Shown: piece after piece, positions 52,390-62,044 of the stretch | How the letters are laid out: each line of letters opens with the position of its first letter | Numbering within the stretch: position 1 is the stretch's first letter | NCBI GenBank assembly: GCA_016208495.1 | Contig: JACQXX010000056.1 | Location: 124,001 to 188,000, forward strand | Direction: 5' to 3' | Source of the DNA: Acidobacteriota bacterium | GTDB lineage: Bacteria > Acidobacteriota > Blastocatellia > Chloracidobacteriales > Chloracidobacteriaceae | Length of the DNA stretch: 64,000 nt | Made by a program: the position numbers and the translations under genes | The notes under the pieces: generated by a model | Told to the model about the DNA's origin: nothing | The model's database searches: none | What the model saw: the letters and a program-made list of their open reading frames with translations, nothing else

Positions 52390-53514
52390 ATGCGCGACGA
52401 CGTGCGAGATTGGATCGCCCTGAGTTTGACCAGAGGCATTGGGCCGATGACGGCCCAAAAAGTATTGAAACGGTTTGGGTTTCCGGGAGCAGTATTCCGG
52501 GCCAATCGGCAGCAATTCGAGGGGGTTGGGCTTCCGGAAGATACCCGAGAAGCCATTCTCAACCAGGAGGGATATCGGGAGGCTGATGCGCAACTGCTCT
52601 GGCTCCAACAGCATGGTGCTTCGGCCATTACGATTCAGGATGCTGAATACCCTCTGCACTTGCGCGAAATCCCGGATCCCCCTATTGTGCTGTATTTCAA
52701 GGGTGATCTGACTTCAGCACTGGAACAACCCTGTGTGGCGATTGTGGGTGCGCGGCATTGTTCAACCTATGGACAGAACGCGGCAACCCGATTGGCACGT
52801 GATTTGACAACCCACGGGGTCACAGTGGTTTCCGGATTGGCGCGCGGAATTGATACGGCTGCCCATCAGGGAGCGATTGAAGCTCGTGGCTCCACCATTG
52901 CGGTCATGGGAACCGGGCTGGACGAGCGATACCCGAAAGAAAACAGCAAACTGGCTGAGACAATTCTGGACTATGGCGCGCTGGTGACTGAATTTCCGGT
53001 CCAAAAGCCACCGCTCCCGCAAAACTTTCCCTACCGCAACCGCATTATTTCGGGATTGTGTCGGGGAGTGGTCGTGGTCGAAGCCTCAGAGCGATCTGGT
53101 TCTTTGATTACAGCCCGCATGGCAATGGAGCAAAACCGCGAAGTCTTTGCCGTGCCGGGAAATATCACCTCCGCCAAATCAATCGGTCCAAACCGTCTGA
53201 TCCAGGATGGCGCGAAACTGGTACTCGACTGGCAGGATGTGGTGGCTGAATTTTCCTATGATTTACAGCGACAGTTGCGGCAAGTTGATGAAACCCCAGG
53301 TGATCTCATCAAGGCTCGCGCTGATCTGGCTTCATTGACCGAAGACGAACGTCAACTCTTTGGTCTGATTGGATTGGATGAGCCGGTTCACATTGATGTG
53401 CTTCTGGTACAGAGTAAGCTGAATCAGCCGCGTCTCGTAAACGCCCTTTTTCAACTGGAACTCAAAGATCGCATTCATCAATTACCCGGGAAGTTGTATG
53501 TGAGAAAGCTTTAG
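52390..53514 (+). CDS. dprA: DprA, DNA processing protein
   Basis: The 374-residue protein has an N-terminal helical domain (LTRGIGPMTAQKVLKRFG). The Rossmann-like core includes AIVGARHCSTYGQNAATRLA, SGLARGIDTAAHQGA and GTGLDERYPKENSKLA. A C-terminal winged helix (DLASLTEDERQLFGLIG) follows. DprA loads RecA on incoming single-stranded DNA in natural transformation. GAGG at 6 nt supports the ATG. Its stop codon lies at the first bases of the repeat at 53512. topA follows after 304 bp. Confidence 0.94.
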   Translation: MRDDVRDWIALSLTRGIGPMTAQKVLKRFGFPGAVFRANRQQFEGVGLPEDTREAILNQEGYREADAQLLWLQQHGASAITIQDAEYPLHLREIPDPPIVLYFKGDLTSALEQPCVAIVGARHCSTYGQNAATRLARDLTTHGVTVVSGLARGIDTAAHQGAIEARGSTIAVMGTGLDERYPKENSKLAETILDYGALVTEFPVQKPPLPQNFPYRNRIISGLCRGVVVVEASERSGSLITARMAMEQNREVFAVPGNITSAKSIGPNRLIQDGAKLVLDWQDVVAEFSYDLQRQLRQVDETPGDLIKARADLASLTEDERQLFGLIGLDEPVHIDVLLVQSKLNQPRLVNALFQLELKDRIHQLPGKLYVRKL

Positions 53515-53606
53515 TACCAGTCAGTAGTCAGTAGTTCACTAAGTTTACTTGATTGAATTACTTGACTGCTTTCTAATGCGAGCATTTCATTGCAAAACGG
53601 TATAAG
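53512..53606 (+). repeat. CTTATACC element, copy E
   Basis: tagtaccagtcagtagtcag at the left and aacggtataag at the right bound a copy whose first bases are the dprA stop codon. The remainder of the gap to topA (53607-53818) has only weak GACTACT-like units near 53735-53762. Confidence 0.75.
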
Positions 53607-53818
53607 TTACTGAGCCAATAGTGAGGAGTGAGTCGTCAATCAATCACAAGGTGAATTGTGCTTTTGAGTCTTGAGTGCTTCATAGTTACAAAACAAAAAT
53701 TTTTAGATCTCTCAAACCAGAAGAATATGATCTGACTACTACTGACTACTGGCTACTGACTCAGTTTGCTATTCGATTCTAATTTTTCAACGCTTTACAG
53801 AAGTTTTAAGGATTGAGC

Positions 53819-56323
53819 ATGTCAAAATCGCTTGTTGTTGTTGAATCACCAGCCAAAGCCAAAACGATTAACAAATATCTTGGCAAAACTTTTACGGTGA
53901 TGGCATCCAATGGTCATATCAAGGACTTGCCGGATAAAGGGCTTGGCGTTGATGTGGAACACGGATTTGAGCCTACCTATGAGGTCATTCCGGATACGGT
54001 CAAACGCAATAATTCCAAGACATTGCGTGAGTTGAAAAAAGCTGCCAAAGAAGCCGAAGTGATCTATCTGGCAGCCGATCCGGACCGCGAAGGGGAGGCG
54101 ATTTGTCAACATTTGCGCGAGGAACTGGCCGGCGTCCGGTCGAAAAAACCAGTCTATCGCCTGATGTTTAATGAAATTACCCAGGAAGCGATCCAGAAGG
54201 CGATTTCGGTGCCGAAACAGATTGATTCGCATCGTGTAGACGCCCAACAGGCACGTCGGGTTTTGGATCGGCTGGTCGGATATCAGGTCAGCCCGATGTT
54301 GTGCCGCAAAGTTGGCGGCAAGCTTTCGGCAGGTCGGGTGCAATCGGTGGCCTTGCGGCTGGTGGTGGAACGCGAGCGGGTGATTCAGGCATTTAAACCA
54401 ACTGAATACTGGACGTTTGCGGCTGAATTAAAGGCAAAACTGCCGCCGAAGTTTACCTCGTCGCTCTATCAAATTTTAGGAAAGACCCTCAAAACCGGTG
54501 ATTTCGAGAACTTCAAAAAGACCGAAGTTCACATTCAAAATGAAGCCGATGCCCGCGCAATTGAAACCGAACTCAAAACGGTTCCTGAATGGAAAGTGGC
54601 ATCGGTGACGACCAAAGAGAAAAAGCGATACCCGGTGCCTCCCTTTATCACTTCAAAACTGCAACAGGAAGCCGCTCGCAAGCTTGGTTTTGCGGTCAAG
54701 AAAACCATGCAGGTGGCACAGGCACTGTATGAAGGCGTTGATCTTGGCAGCGAAGGCAGCGTTGGGTTGATTACCTATATGCGAACCGATTCGACTCGTG
54801 TTTCCGAAGGGGCGATTACGGAGGTGCGCGAGTTTATTCAGGCTCAATTTGGGGCCCATTCGCTGACTCCACAACCGGTGCGCTACAAAACCAAAAAAGA
54901 TGCCCAGGATGCCCACGAAGCCATTCGTCCAACTTCGGTGTACCGGACTCCAGAAAGCGTGGCGAAGTCGCTTGGAAAAGATGAGTTAGCACTTTATAAG
55001 CTCATTTGGAAGCGGTTTGTTGCCTCGCAAATGATGCCGGCGGTGTTTGATGCCACGACGATTGATATTCAGGCGGGTGCCAAATATTTGTTCCGGGCCA
55101 CCGGGTCGGTACTGCGCACACCAGGCTTTCTCGCGGTCTATGAAGAAGGAAAAGACGAGCGGGATACGGAAGATGAAGAACTCGCCCTCAAACTTCCCAA
55201 GGTTGAAGTCGGCGAAATTCTGAAGTGCCTGGGCGTGGCAGCCAATCAAAGTTTTACCAAACCGCTTCCCCGGTTTACTGAAGCCACGCTGGTGAAAGCG
55301 CTTGAAGAAGAAGGGATTGGCCGGCCATCAACCTATGCGCAAATTTTATCGGTGATTCTGAGCCGGGCCTATGTTGAAAAAACAGAAGGCCGCTTTCGTC
55401 CAACTGAACTGGGGATGGTCGTCAATGATGTGCTGGTCGAAAATTTCACTGACCTGTTTAACATCAATTACACCGCTGTCATGGAAGCTCAACTGGATGC
55501 CATCGAAGAAGGAAGTTTGAACTGGCGGGAAGCACTCAAATCCTTTTATGAGAAGTTCAGAGTTGAGCTGAAATCAGCCGAAAGCAACATCAATCGAGCC
55601 AAGGCGGGTGTCCCAACCGACGAAAAATGCCTCAAATGTGAATCCCCGATGGTGCTCAAGCTTGGACGGTTTGGAAAGTTTCTGTCCTGTACCAACCCGG
55701 AATGTAAAACCACCCGCGACCTGGAAGCGCCAGCCACTGAATCCGCCGAACCAGTGGAAAACCCGTATGCCAATGAGACCTGCGACACATGCGGAAAGCC
55801 AATGGCGCTCAAAAAAGGCCGCTGGGGTGAATTTTTAGCCTGTACCGGGTATCCAGAGTGCAAAACCACTCGCCAGATTCGCAAATCGGGTGTGGTTCGC
55901 AAACCAGATGTGTTGCTCGAAGAACTATGTCCGCAATGTGGCAAGCAACTTGCACGAAAACAGGGCCGGTTTGGCGAGTTTGTCTCCTGTTCAGCCTATC
56001 CAAAATGCAAATACATCAAGCGTGACACTCTGATTGCCTGTCCGCGAAAAGGCTGCAAGGGCGAAATTGCTGTCAAGAAATCCAAGCGAGGGAAAGCGTT
56101 TTACGGATGTACCGAATATCCCAAGTGTGAAATTGTGTACTGGGATCGGCCAATTCCGACGCCTTGTCCAAAGTGTAAAGCCGTGTTCCTGCTTGAAAAA
56201 ACAACCAAAAAAGAAGGGACGATTATGTATTGCGCTGATAAGGAAGGGTGTGGATATGTGGCACCAGCCACGGCTGGGGCTGATTCATCCGGGACTGAGC
56301 CCTCCTTGCAAGTGGCAACCTAA
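53819..56323 (+). CDS. topA: DNA topoisomerase I
   Basis: From the ATG at 53819 (AAGGA 6 nt upstream; the in-frame TTG at 53813 is less likely) the 834-residue protein starts with the Toprim domain (SLVVVESPAKAKTINKYLGK). DPDREGEAI supplies acidic metal ligands. The catalytic tyrosine is in GLITYMRTDSTRVS. Five C-terminal zinc-ribbon segments follow (CLKCESPM, CDTCGKPM, CPQCGKQL, CPRKGCKG, CPKCKAVF). The enzyme relaxes negative supercoils. Five ribbons is at the high end for the family. Confidence 0.96.
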   Translation: MSKSLVVVESPAKAKTINKYLGKTFTVMASNGHIKDLPDKGLGVDVEHGFEPTYEVIPDTVKRNNSKTLRELKKAAKEAEVIYLAADPDREGEAICQHLREELAGVRSKKPVYRLMFNEITQEAIQKAISVPKQIDSHRVDAQQARRVLDRLVGYQVSPMLCRKVGGKLSAGRVQSVALRLVVERERVIQAFKPTEYWTFAAELKAKLPPKFTSSLYQILGKTLKTGDFENFKKTEVHIQNEADARAIETELKTVPEWKVASVTTKEKKRYPVPPFITSKLQQEAARKLGFAVKKTMQVAQALYEGVDLGSEGSVGLITYMRTDSTRVSEGAITEVREFIQAQFGAHSLTPQPVRYKTKKDAQDAHEAIRPTSVYRTPESVAKSLGKDELALYKLIWKRFVASQMMPAVFDATTIDIQAGAKYLFRATGSVLRTPGFLAVYEEGKDERDTEDEELALKLPKVEVGEILKCLGVAANQSFTKPLPRFTEATLVKALEEEGIGRPSTYAQILSVILSRAYVEKTEGRFRPTELGMVVNDVLVENFTDLFNINYTAVMEAQLDAIEEGSLNWREALKSFYEKFRVELKSAESNINRAKAGVPTDEKCLKCESPMVLKLGRFGKFLSCTNPECKTTRDLEAPATESAEPVENPYANETCDTCGKPMALKKGRWGEFLACTGYPECKTTRQIRKSGVVRKPDVLLEELCPQCGKQLARKQGRFGEFVSCSAYPKCKYIKRDTLIACPRKGCKGEIAVKKSKRGKAFYGCTEYPKCEIVYWDRPIPTPCPKCKAVFLLEKTTKKEGTIMYCADKEGCGYVAPATAGADSSGTEPSLQVAT

Positions 56324-56363
56324 CCTGAGAATTTAGTCAGTTGTTGATAAGTCAGTCGTCAGT

Positions 56364-56477
56364 AAGTACCTTGTCATAAGTTTTCTGAGATATTGGATTT
56401 GGTAAGTGTTTGATTTTTTTCGTGTATTTCGTGTGTTTCGTGGTTCAAAATGTCTGGAAATTTTCGGTAAGGTACTT
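56364..56477. mobile_element. AAGTACCTT element, copy 2 (114 bp)
   Basis: Matches 33236-33348 at nearly every position, including the imperfect inverted ends and the T-rich tttttttcgtgtatttcgtg middle. It is inserted between short TCAGTAG-like units. Confidence 0.85.
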
Positions 56478-56499
56478 AGTTGATGAGTCAATTGTCAGT

Positions 56500-56676
56500 A
56501 GACAAAACCAGATTATTTCAGCCTCCAAAGTTCTTGAAAAGAATTGTTTATAAGTAACTCAAATAAAATCAAATACACTTGACACGAGTTCCCAAATCCC
56601 AACACTCGACTACTGACTACTGACTACTGACTACTGACTACTGACTACTGACTACTGACTACTGACTACTGACTAC
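56500..56676. repeat. AT-rich core with ten GACTACT heptamers
   Basis: Core 56500-56606 matches 48700-48805 (shared cttgacac...cccaacactcgac). About ten GACTACT units fill 56607-56676. The enoyl-CoA hydratase gene starts 12 bp later without a visible ribosome binding site. Confidence 0.88.
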
Positions 56677-56688
56677 ACCCAAACTCTA

Positions 56689-57432
56689 ATGACCACATCA
56701 CGTTACGTCACCATTGACCCGATTGCCGATAGGATTGCCTGTCTGGTGATTGACTCTGAACCCAGAGAGCATGGACTGACGCTGAAAGTCTTCAGTGAGC
56801 TTGAGGCTGCCGTGACTGAACTGCAGTCTGAATCCTGGAAAGCGGTCATTATCACCGGGAAGGGAACCGACGTGTTTGTACCGGGCCTTGATTTTGCTGA
56901 ACTGGCACAGCTTGGTCCCGTGGAAGCTCGATGCTTTGCCCGGCGGGGTCAACAGGTATTTGAGCAGCTTGAAACACTGGGTGTCCCGGTTATTGCTGCC
57001 GTAAACGGTGTGGCTTTGGGTGCCGGGTGTGAACTGGCCCTGGCCTGCACGGTGCGCATTGCTTCCACCATGGCCCGATTTGGGCATCCGGAAATCGCCC
57101 AGGGGAGGTTCCCCGCTTTTGGTGCGACCCAGCGTCTGCCTCGACTGATTGGCCATGGGCGAGCAGTGGAACTTCTCTTAACTGGGGAAACCATCCCGGC
57201 TCCTGAAGCCTATCGCATTGGATTGGTCAACCGGGTTCATGAGCCAGCCCGGTTGCTCACCGCTGCCAGAGTTTTGGCCCAACGTCTGACACGTGGTCCC
57301 GGTGCCAACATTCGGTACTGCCTGGATGCGATTTCCCACGGTGCGGAGATGCCACTACACGATGGCTTCAAGCTGGAAGCCAATCTCTTCGGACTGTGTG
57401 CCCTGCCGAATATATCCTCAGATGGTGATTGA
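56689..57432 (+). CDS. Enoyl-CoA hydratase/isomerase-family protein
   Basis: The 247-residue protein contains the crotonase core. GAGCELALACTVRIAS gives the first catalytic Glu and ARFGHPEIAQGRFPAFGATQ the second, 20 residues apart as in the hydratase. LVNRVHEP is the usual family close of the fold. Substrate may be an enoyl-CoA in beta-oxidation or other acyl-CoA metabolism. No other fatty-acid gene lies nearby. The GACTACT array ends 12 bp before the ATG, so expression may rely on an unusual start region. Confidence 0.88.
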   Translation: MTTSRYVTIDPIADRIACLVIDSEPREHGLTLKVFSELEAAVTELQSESWKAVIITGKGTDVFVPGLDFAELAQLGPVEARCFARRGQQVFEQLETLGVPVIAAVNGVALGAGCELALACTVRIASTMARFGHPEIAQGRFPAFGATQRLPRLIGHGRAVELLLTGETIPAPEAYRIGLVNRVHEPARLLTAARVLAQRLTRGPGANIRYCLDAISHGAEMPLHDGFKLEANLFGLCALPNISSDGD

Positions 57433-57519
57433 CAGGTGACAACCGTCACGTTCAATGTTGGAAAAACAATCTCCTGTCCTCATACCACAACTCTTTAATC
57501 TTGTAGAAATGAACCGTTT

Positions 57520-58788
57520 ATGAAAATTCTTGTACTTGGCGGCGGCGGACGCGAAGCAGCGATTGTTTGGAAACTGTTGCAGAGTCCACGTGTTTCACAA
57601 GTGTTTTGTGTGCCTGGAAACGCAGGAATTGCCCAGCATGCCAAATGTATCGAGGCTGATTTGAAGCGACCTGAGAAGCTGGCCCTGTTGGCTCAGGAAT
57701 TAAAGGTTGATCTGACGATTTGCGGTCCGGAGTTGCCGCTGGTCTATGGAGCGGCGGATATGTTTGCCCGCTATAACCTGCCCTTTGTGGGGCCTTCACG
57801 GATGGCGGCTCAACTGGAAGGAAGCAAGATCTTTTCCAAGGAATTTATGTCGCGTCATCATATCCCGACTGCCATGTTTTCGGTTTGCGAGTCGGTTGAA
57901 GCTGCGGAAGACATTCTAAGCAATAATTTTCATGGATTCCCAATTGTGGTCAAAGCTGACGGTCTGGCGGCTGGAAAAGGAGTGGTGATTGCCCAGGATC
58001 TGGCTGAAGCCCGAGCCGCCGTCCATATGATGATGGTTGATAAAAAACTGGGTGAGGCTGGGGCAAAAATTGTACTCGAAGAGTGCCTGGTTGGCCGCGA
58101 GACCTCGTTTTTGGTGTTTACTGATGGTCGGACAATCCGGCCTCTGCCGCCAGCCCAGGATTATAAGCGAGCATACAACGGCGATGCGGGCCCAAACACA
58201 GGCGGTATGGGAGCTTTTTCCGCGCCAGGGTTGCTGGATGAATACCTGCAAGGCAAGTTGATGCGAAAAATTGCCGAGCCCACCCTGGCGGCACTTCAAG
58301 CTGAAGGCATTCTTTATAAAGGTGTTCTCTATATCGGACTGATGTTGACCGAAGCCGGGCCGCGCGTCCTGGAATACAATGTGCGGTTGGGAGACCCGGA
58401 AACTCAGGTTTTATTGCCGCGCTTAAAAACAGACCTGGTGGATGTGTGTGAAGCGATTGTCAACAGCACGCTTGATCGTGTTGATCTGCAATGGTCAGAC
58501 GATTCAGTGGTGACGGTGGTGATGGCTTCAGGCGGGTACCCAAGCACCTACACCCCTGGGCAACCAATCTCTGGGTTAAAAGAAGCCGATGCCGTCCCTG
58601 GTGTTCATCTGTTTCATGCCGGCACCACCCGCGATGACACCACCGGGAAATACCTCACTGCCGGGGGGCGGGTTCTCAATGTGACAGCCGTTGGAAGTGA
58701 TTTAACCGAAGCCCATACTCGGGCCTACACTGCGGTTTCAAAAATCCAATTTAATGGTCAACAGTTCCGCACTGATATTGCCATTTAA
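57520..58788 (+). CDS. purD: PurD, phosphoribosylamine-glycine ligase
   Basis: The 422-residue ATP-grasp enzyme begins MKILVLGGGGREAAIVWKLL (family usually GREHA). GPELPLVYG, VVKADGLAAGKGV, NTGGMGAFSAP and VLEYNVRLGDPETQVLLPR follow. It makes glycinamide ribonucleotide, step two of purine synthesis. His at the usual GREHA is replaced by Ala here, perhaps tolerated. It stands alone, without other pur genes. The gap to the next gene is full of repeats. Confidence 0.95.
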   Translation: MKILVLGGGGREAAIVWKLLQSPRVSQVFCVPGNAGIAQHAKCIEADLKRPEKLALLAQELKVDLTICGPELPLVYGAADMFARYNLPFVGPSRMAAQLEGSKIFSKEFMSRHHIPTAMFSVCESVEAAEDILSNNFHGFPIVVKADGLAAGKGVVIAQDLAEARAAVHMMMVDKKLGEAGAKIVLEECLVGRETSFLVFTDGRTIRPLPPAQDYKRAYNGDAGPNTGGMGAFSAPGLLDEYLQGKLMRKIAEPTLAALQAEGILYKGVLYIGLMLTEAGPRVLEYNVRLGDPETQVLLPRLKTDLVDVCEAIVNSTLDRVDLQWSDDSVVTVVMASGGYPSTYTPGQPISGLKEADAVPGVHLFHAGTTRDDTTGKYLTAGGRVLNVTAVGSDLTEAHTRAYTAVSKIQFNGQQFRTDIAI

Positions 58789-58799
58789 TGATGAAGCGG

Positions 58800-59093
58800 A
58801 AGACCGAGGGCCTGGGGCTTGGGGCTGAAAAAAACAGGGCTCAGGGCTTGGGGCTCAGGGCTGAAGATTATCGGGCTGAAGACTTGGTTTTATTTCATCC
58901 CTCAGCCTTCAGCTCTCATCCCTTCCTTTGCCCCGAGCTTGCGAGTCTTGAGCCCCAAGCTCCAAGCCCCAAACTGGGCTGAAGAAATTTGACCGATTCG
59001 AAAGTGTTGATTTCTAACCACTAACCACTAACCACTAACCACTAAATGGTTTCTTCATTCTCAATTCTCAACGCTTCACTCTTCATTCTTCGG
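58800..59093. repeat. Dense block of heptamer and interspersed repeats
   Basis: GGGCTTG/GGGCTCA units at about 58806-58865, a reverse copy of the 38200-type repeat (to about 58985), the tail gattcgaaagtgttgatttc and CTAACCACTAACCAC units at 58995-59045 (reverse of the 23452 block), and TTCATTCTCAATTC units to about 59093. No gene. The 59094-59258 stretch shows nothing recognised. Confidence 0.85.
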
Positions 59094-59258
59094 TGTGTCA
59101 CTTGCAAGTTCGTTCTTCCGAATTTATGCTGGTGTGCACTCGTTTCAGTCCCAGGTTCAGCTTAATTCCGCTTCCAGGTTTAACCTCCTCAATTTCTTCG
59201 AATCAACTTTTTTCCGGGGATATTGCCAGCTTCGTGAAAGGGAATTTTTGAGATCACC

Positions 59259-60200
59259 GTGAAATATCTAACACGCACTCAAAAACTCGACATTCGCCAG
59301 ATTGGGTTGCACCGTGCACTCTTTCCCTGTGTTGTATTTTTGCGAGGAGATAAATTAGGGCTGGCGATGCGGCTGGAAAAAACGATGACGGTCATTGGAC
59401 GTGGATCGGACGTGGCCATTCAGCTTGACGGAGACGATGAAGCTTCACGATCACATGCCCAAATTCGCAGTATTGAAGACCCATCCGGGCAACGTCAGTT
59501 CTGGCTGATGGACCTTGGGAGCACCAATGGCACGATTTTGAACGGGGTTTTGCTCGAACGGCACAAAGAAGTATTACTCAATGATGGCGATAAATTCTCG
59601 ATAGGGCGGCATATTCTCAAATTTGCCATGCTCGATGATTTAGATGAGGAATATCACCGCCGGATTCATGAACTGATCATGCACGATGATCTGACTGGAT
59701 TACTGACGCGCAAAAGTTTTTGTATTGAACTCGACCGTGAATTAGCCCGCTCCATGCGCCACAATCACGAGTTTTGCGTGTTGATGCTCGATATTGATTT
59801 TTTTAAGAAGGTCAATGATTCCTATGGGCATCTGGTGGGGAGTCAGGTGCTGGCTGAAGTCAGTCTGGTCATTCGCCAAACGTTGCGTGACTCGGACGTG
59901 GCTGGCCGGTATGGCGGTGAAGAATTTATCGCGCTACTCCCTGAAACGAATAAGATTCGAGGATTGGAGGCCGCTGAAAGAATTCGGCAACTGATTGAAC
60001 GGCAACCCTTTACCGGTTCAGTTCATGATTCGAGCGTCAAGTCTCATATCACCATCAGTATTGGGGTGGCCAGCTACCCCGCGGATGGTTCGACGCCGAC
60101 CATGCTGATTGACAACGCCGATATTGCTCTCTATCACGCCAAGCAAACTGGCCGAAATCGAATTTGTGGGTATTCATCAAATTTGGTGCATACGCCATAG
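59259..60200 (+). CDS. FHA-GGDEF diguanylate cyclase
   Basis: Residues about 35-125 form an FHA domain (MTVIGRGSDVAIQLDG, SRSHAQI, DLGSTNGTILNG), which binds phosphothreonine peptides. Residues about 135-305 form a GGDEF domain with MLDIDFFKKVNDSYGH and the active GRYGGEEFIALL. RDSD lies five residues before, so the inhibitory site is kept. Kinase output may therefore reach c-di-GMP synthesis through the FHA domain. The start is a GTG. The gene is upstream of the pilus-type operon, with 361 bp between. Confidence 0.9.
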   Translation: MKYLTRTQKLDIRQIGLHRALFPCVVFLRGDKLGLAMRLEKTMTVIGRGSDVAIQLDGDDEASRSHAQIRSIEDPSGQRQFWLMDLGSTNGTILNGVLLERHKEVLLNDGDKFSIGRHILKFAMLDDLDEEYHRRIHELIMHDDLTGLLTRKSFCIELDRELARSMRHNHEFCVLMLDIDFFKKVNDSYGHLVGSQVLAEVSLVIRQTLRDSDVAGRYGGEEFIALLPETNKIRGLEAAERIRQLIERQPFTGSVHDSSVKSHITISIGVASYPADGSTPTMLIDNADIALYHAKQTGRNRICGYSSNLVHTP

Positions 60201-60450
60201 TCAGATCAGACAAACAGGGTTGTGGTTGGCGTGCCCCGGATTGGGGTGGTCCTCAAAATCAGTGCCTACGTTCTCCTTCCCCTGGCCTCTGCCCCTTACA
60301 AAATCCAATCACCTGCCACCATTGTCTCGACAATCAGAAAAAGAAACTTTACCCTTTGATCGGCGTTCGACCCTTACATTGGCAAATGAAGAATGAGGAA
60401 TGAAGGAGGGTGAAGTGACTAAATATCTGCAAGTGAGATAGATAGCCTCT

Positions 60451-60496
60451 TCATAATTCATAATTCATAATTCATAATTCATAATTCATAATTCAT
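60451..60496. repeat. (CATAATT)6 heptamer array
   Basis: tcataattcataattcataa repeats for about 46 bp upstream of the pilN-like gene. Other parts of this gap (60201-60450 and 60497-60561) show no gene. Confidence 0.92.
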
Positions 60497-60561
60497 CGAA
60501 CTTCATTTCAACCAGACACGGGGGACTTCAAGGCGTTGAAGTCAGTTGGTTCAAACCCCTG

Positions 60562-61326
60562 GTGTCAAACACTTCTGAAAGACTTGTGAAATCAAATAGC
60601 GTATCCCATTCCCCACTCTTTGAAGGAGTGGCTATCAATCTTTCTCGAAACCCATTCCGGAACCGCCGCCTGTTTTGGCTTGGCTGGCTGGTCGGGGTCG
60701 CACTGCTCCTGGTAATTGCGGCCCAGGAATGGCGTTCTTACCGACAGACACAGGCTGTTCTGACGGAGCGTCACACACAAAGCCTCACCAAAACACAGGA
60801 ATTTGAAAACTTAAAAAAAGTGAATGCTCAAACACTGGGTGTGACACTTACCCCCCAACAGCAACAAACCATGCGCTCAGTTTTGTTTCTAACGAAACAG
60901 CGTGGTTTTTCGTGGTCCCGGTTGTTTACCCAACTTGAGCGTGAAACACCTCCTGAGGTTCGCATTATCGAGGTCAAGTTTGACCGGAAAGGTGATTCCG
61001 CCAAATCCAAAACTCACCCGGTAACCGTGCCCGTGGGGTTGACTGTAAGATCGAGAAAGCCGGAAGACTTGACCAAATATTTATATGACATCAACCAGCG
61101 CGGTGTCTTTTTCTTTGAACCTCAAAGCCAGGGACCGGCTGAAAAGAACGACCGTGGCGGAACACTCAATGAGACGGAATTGATTTTGGCAGGCACCTAT
61201 AATCCAAATGCCGAGCATTTGAGTGCCCCGGCACACAAGCCCCAGACACCCGCCAATGCGACACTCACCACTCGCCCGGCGACCAATTCCAGAACAAATC
61301 CACGAACACGAGGAAAAGGGTTGTAA
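60562..61326 (+). CDS. PilN-like pilus or secretion assembly protein
   Basis: The 254-residue protein begins with a cytosolic stretch ending VAINLSRNPFRNRRLFWLGW, closely like the PilN start INLLP/RNPF. One membrane helix (WLGWLVGVALLLVIAAQEW), a coiled periplasmic part and a basic, Thr-rich tail follow. In type IV pili PilN joins PilM in the cytosol and PilO in the periplasm. No PilM lies upstream in the window. The start may be the GTG at 60562 or the later GTG at 60586. The pilO-like gene begins 5 bp after its stop. Confidence 0.75.
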   Translation: MSNTSERLVKSNSVSHSPLFEGVAINLSRNPFRNRRLFWLGWLVGVALLLVIAAQEWRSYRQTQAVLTERHTQSLTKTQEFENLKKVNAQTLGVTLTPQQQQTMRSVLFLTKQRGFSWSRLFTQLERETPPEVRIIEVKFDRKGDSAKSKTHPVTVPVGLTVRSRKPEDLTKYLYDINQRGVFFFEPQSQGPAEKNDRGGTLNETELILAGTYNPNAEHLSAPAHKPQTPANATLTTRPATNSRTNPRTRGKGL

Positions 61327-61331
61327 GCGCC

Positions 61332-62015
61332 ATGCAAAAATTGTGGAAGAATTTATTTGTTAAAAGCCGGCTCGGAGTGGCGCAAACGTCTTACCTGCGA
61401 CTGCAGGAAGTTCTTGGAATTCTCGTGGCCCTGGTCATTGGAGGTGGCGTGATGTACTTTCATTCCAACTACTTAGGACCACTTTACAGTCAGGTGACCG
61501 AAGCTGACCGAAAACTGGCGACTTTGGGCTCGGATGTTGATCGCCTCAAGACCGAGGTGAGGCGTAAAAAGGTTGATACTCAACAGTTTGAGACCGCGAT
61601 GGAAAAGCTCAAGGATTTTGAAGTGAGCTATCTGTCAGATCAACAAGGTGGTCAAGTCAAACTCATCAACGAAATCAATGAGTTGGCAGGCAAGAATCAG
61701 GTTCGCCTGGCGGATGGCATGGAGTTTGAACCGGCACAATTTGAACTGCCACCAGTTGAAGGGCAAAAAACACAACGGCTGACCGCCACCGATCAAGACA
61801 AGGAACAACTCAATTACCCTGGAATTGTGGTCAAGTTTGAGGCGGTTGGTCCTTATTATAATATTCGTCGCTTTATTAAGGCCGTCGAAGGCAGTAAGCA
61901 GTTTATGCTGATTGAATTGGGCGAATTGACCTCGGAAAATGTGAAAGATGGTGGCGGCGGGGCTGATGTCGTCCAGGTTAGTTTTCAAATCACCGCTTTT
62001 TTCCAGCGTGGGTGA
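61332..62015 (+). CDS. PilO-like pilus or secretion assembly protein
   Basis: The 227-residue protein has one membrane helix near residues 30-48 (LGILVALVIGGGVMYFHS), then a coiled-coil (VDRLKTEVRRKKVDTQQFET) and an alpha/beta domain (VVKFEAVGPYYNIRRFIKAV), the normal plan of PilO. It starts 5 bp after the pilN-like gene, indicating translational coupling. Confidence 0.8.
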   Translation: MQKLWKNLFVKSRLGVAQTSYLRLQEVLGILVALVIGGGVMYFHSNYLGPLYSQVTEADRKLATLGSDVDRLKTEVRRKKVDTQQFETAMEKLKDFEVSYLSDQQGGQVKLINEINELAGKNQVRLADGMEFEPAQFELPPVEGQKTQRLTATDQDKEQLNYPGIVVKFEAVGPYYNIRRFIKAVEGSKQFMLIELGELTSENVKDGGGGADVVQVSFQITAFFQRG

Positions 62016-62044
62016 AAGATCGTTGAAATAGAGGTTGTTTTATT

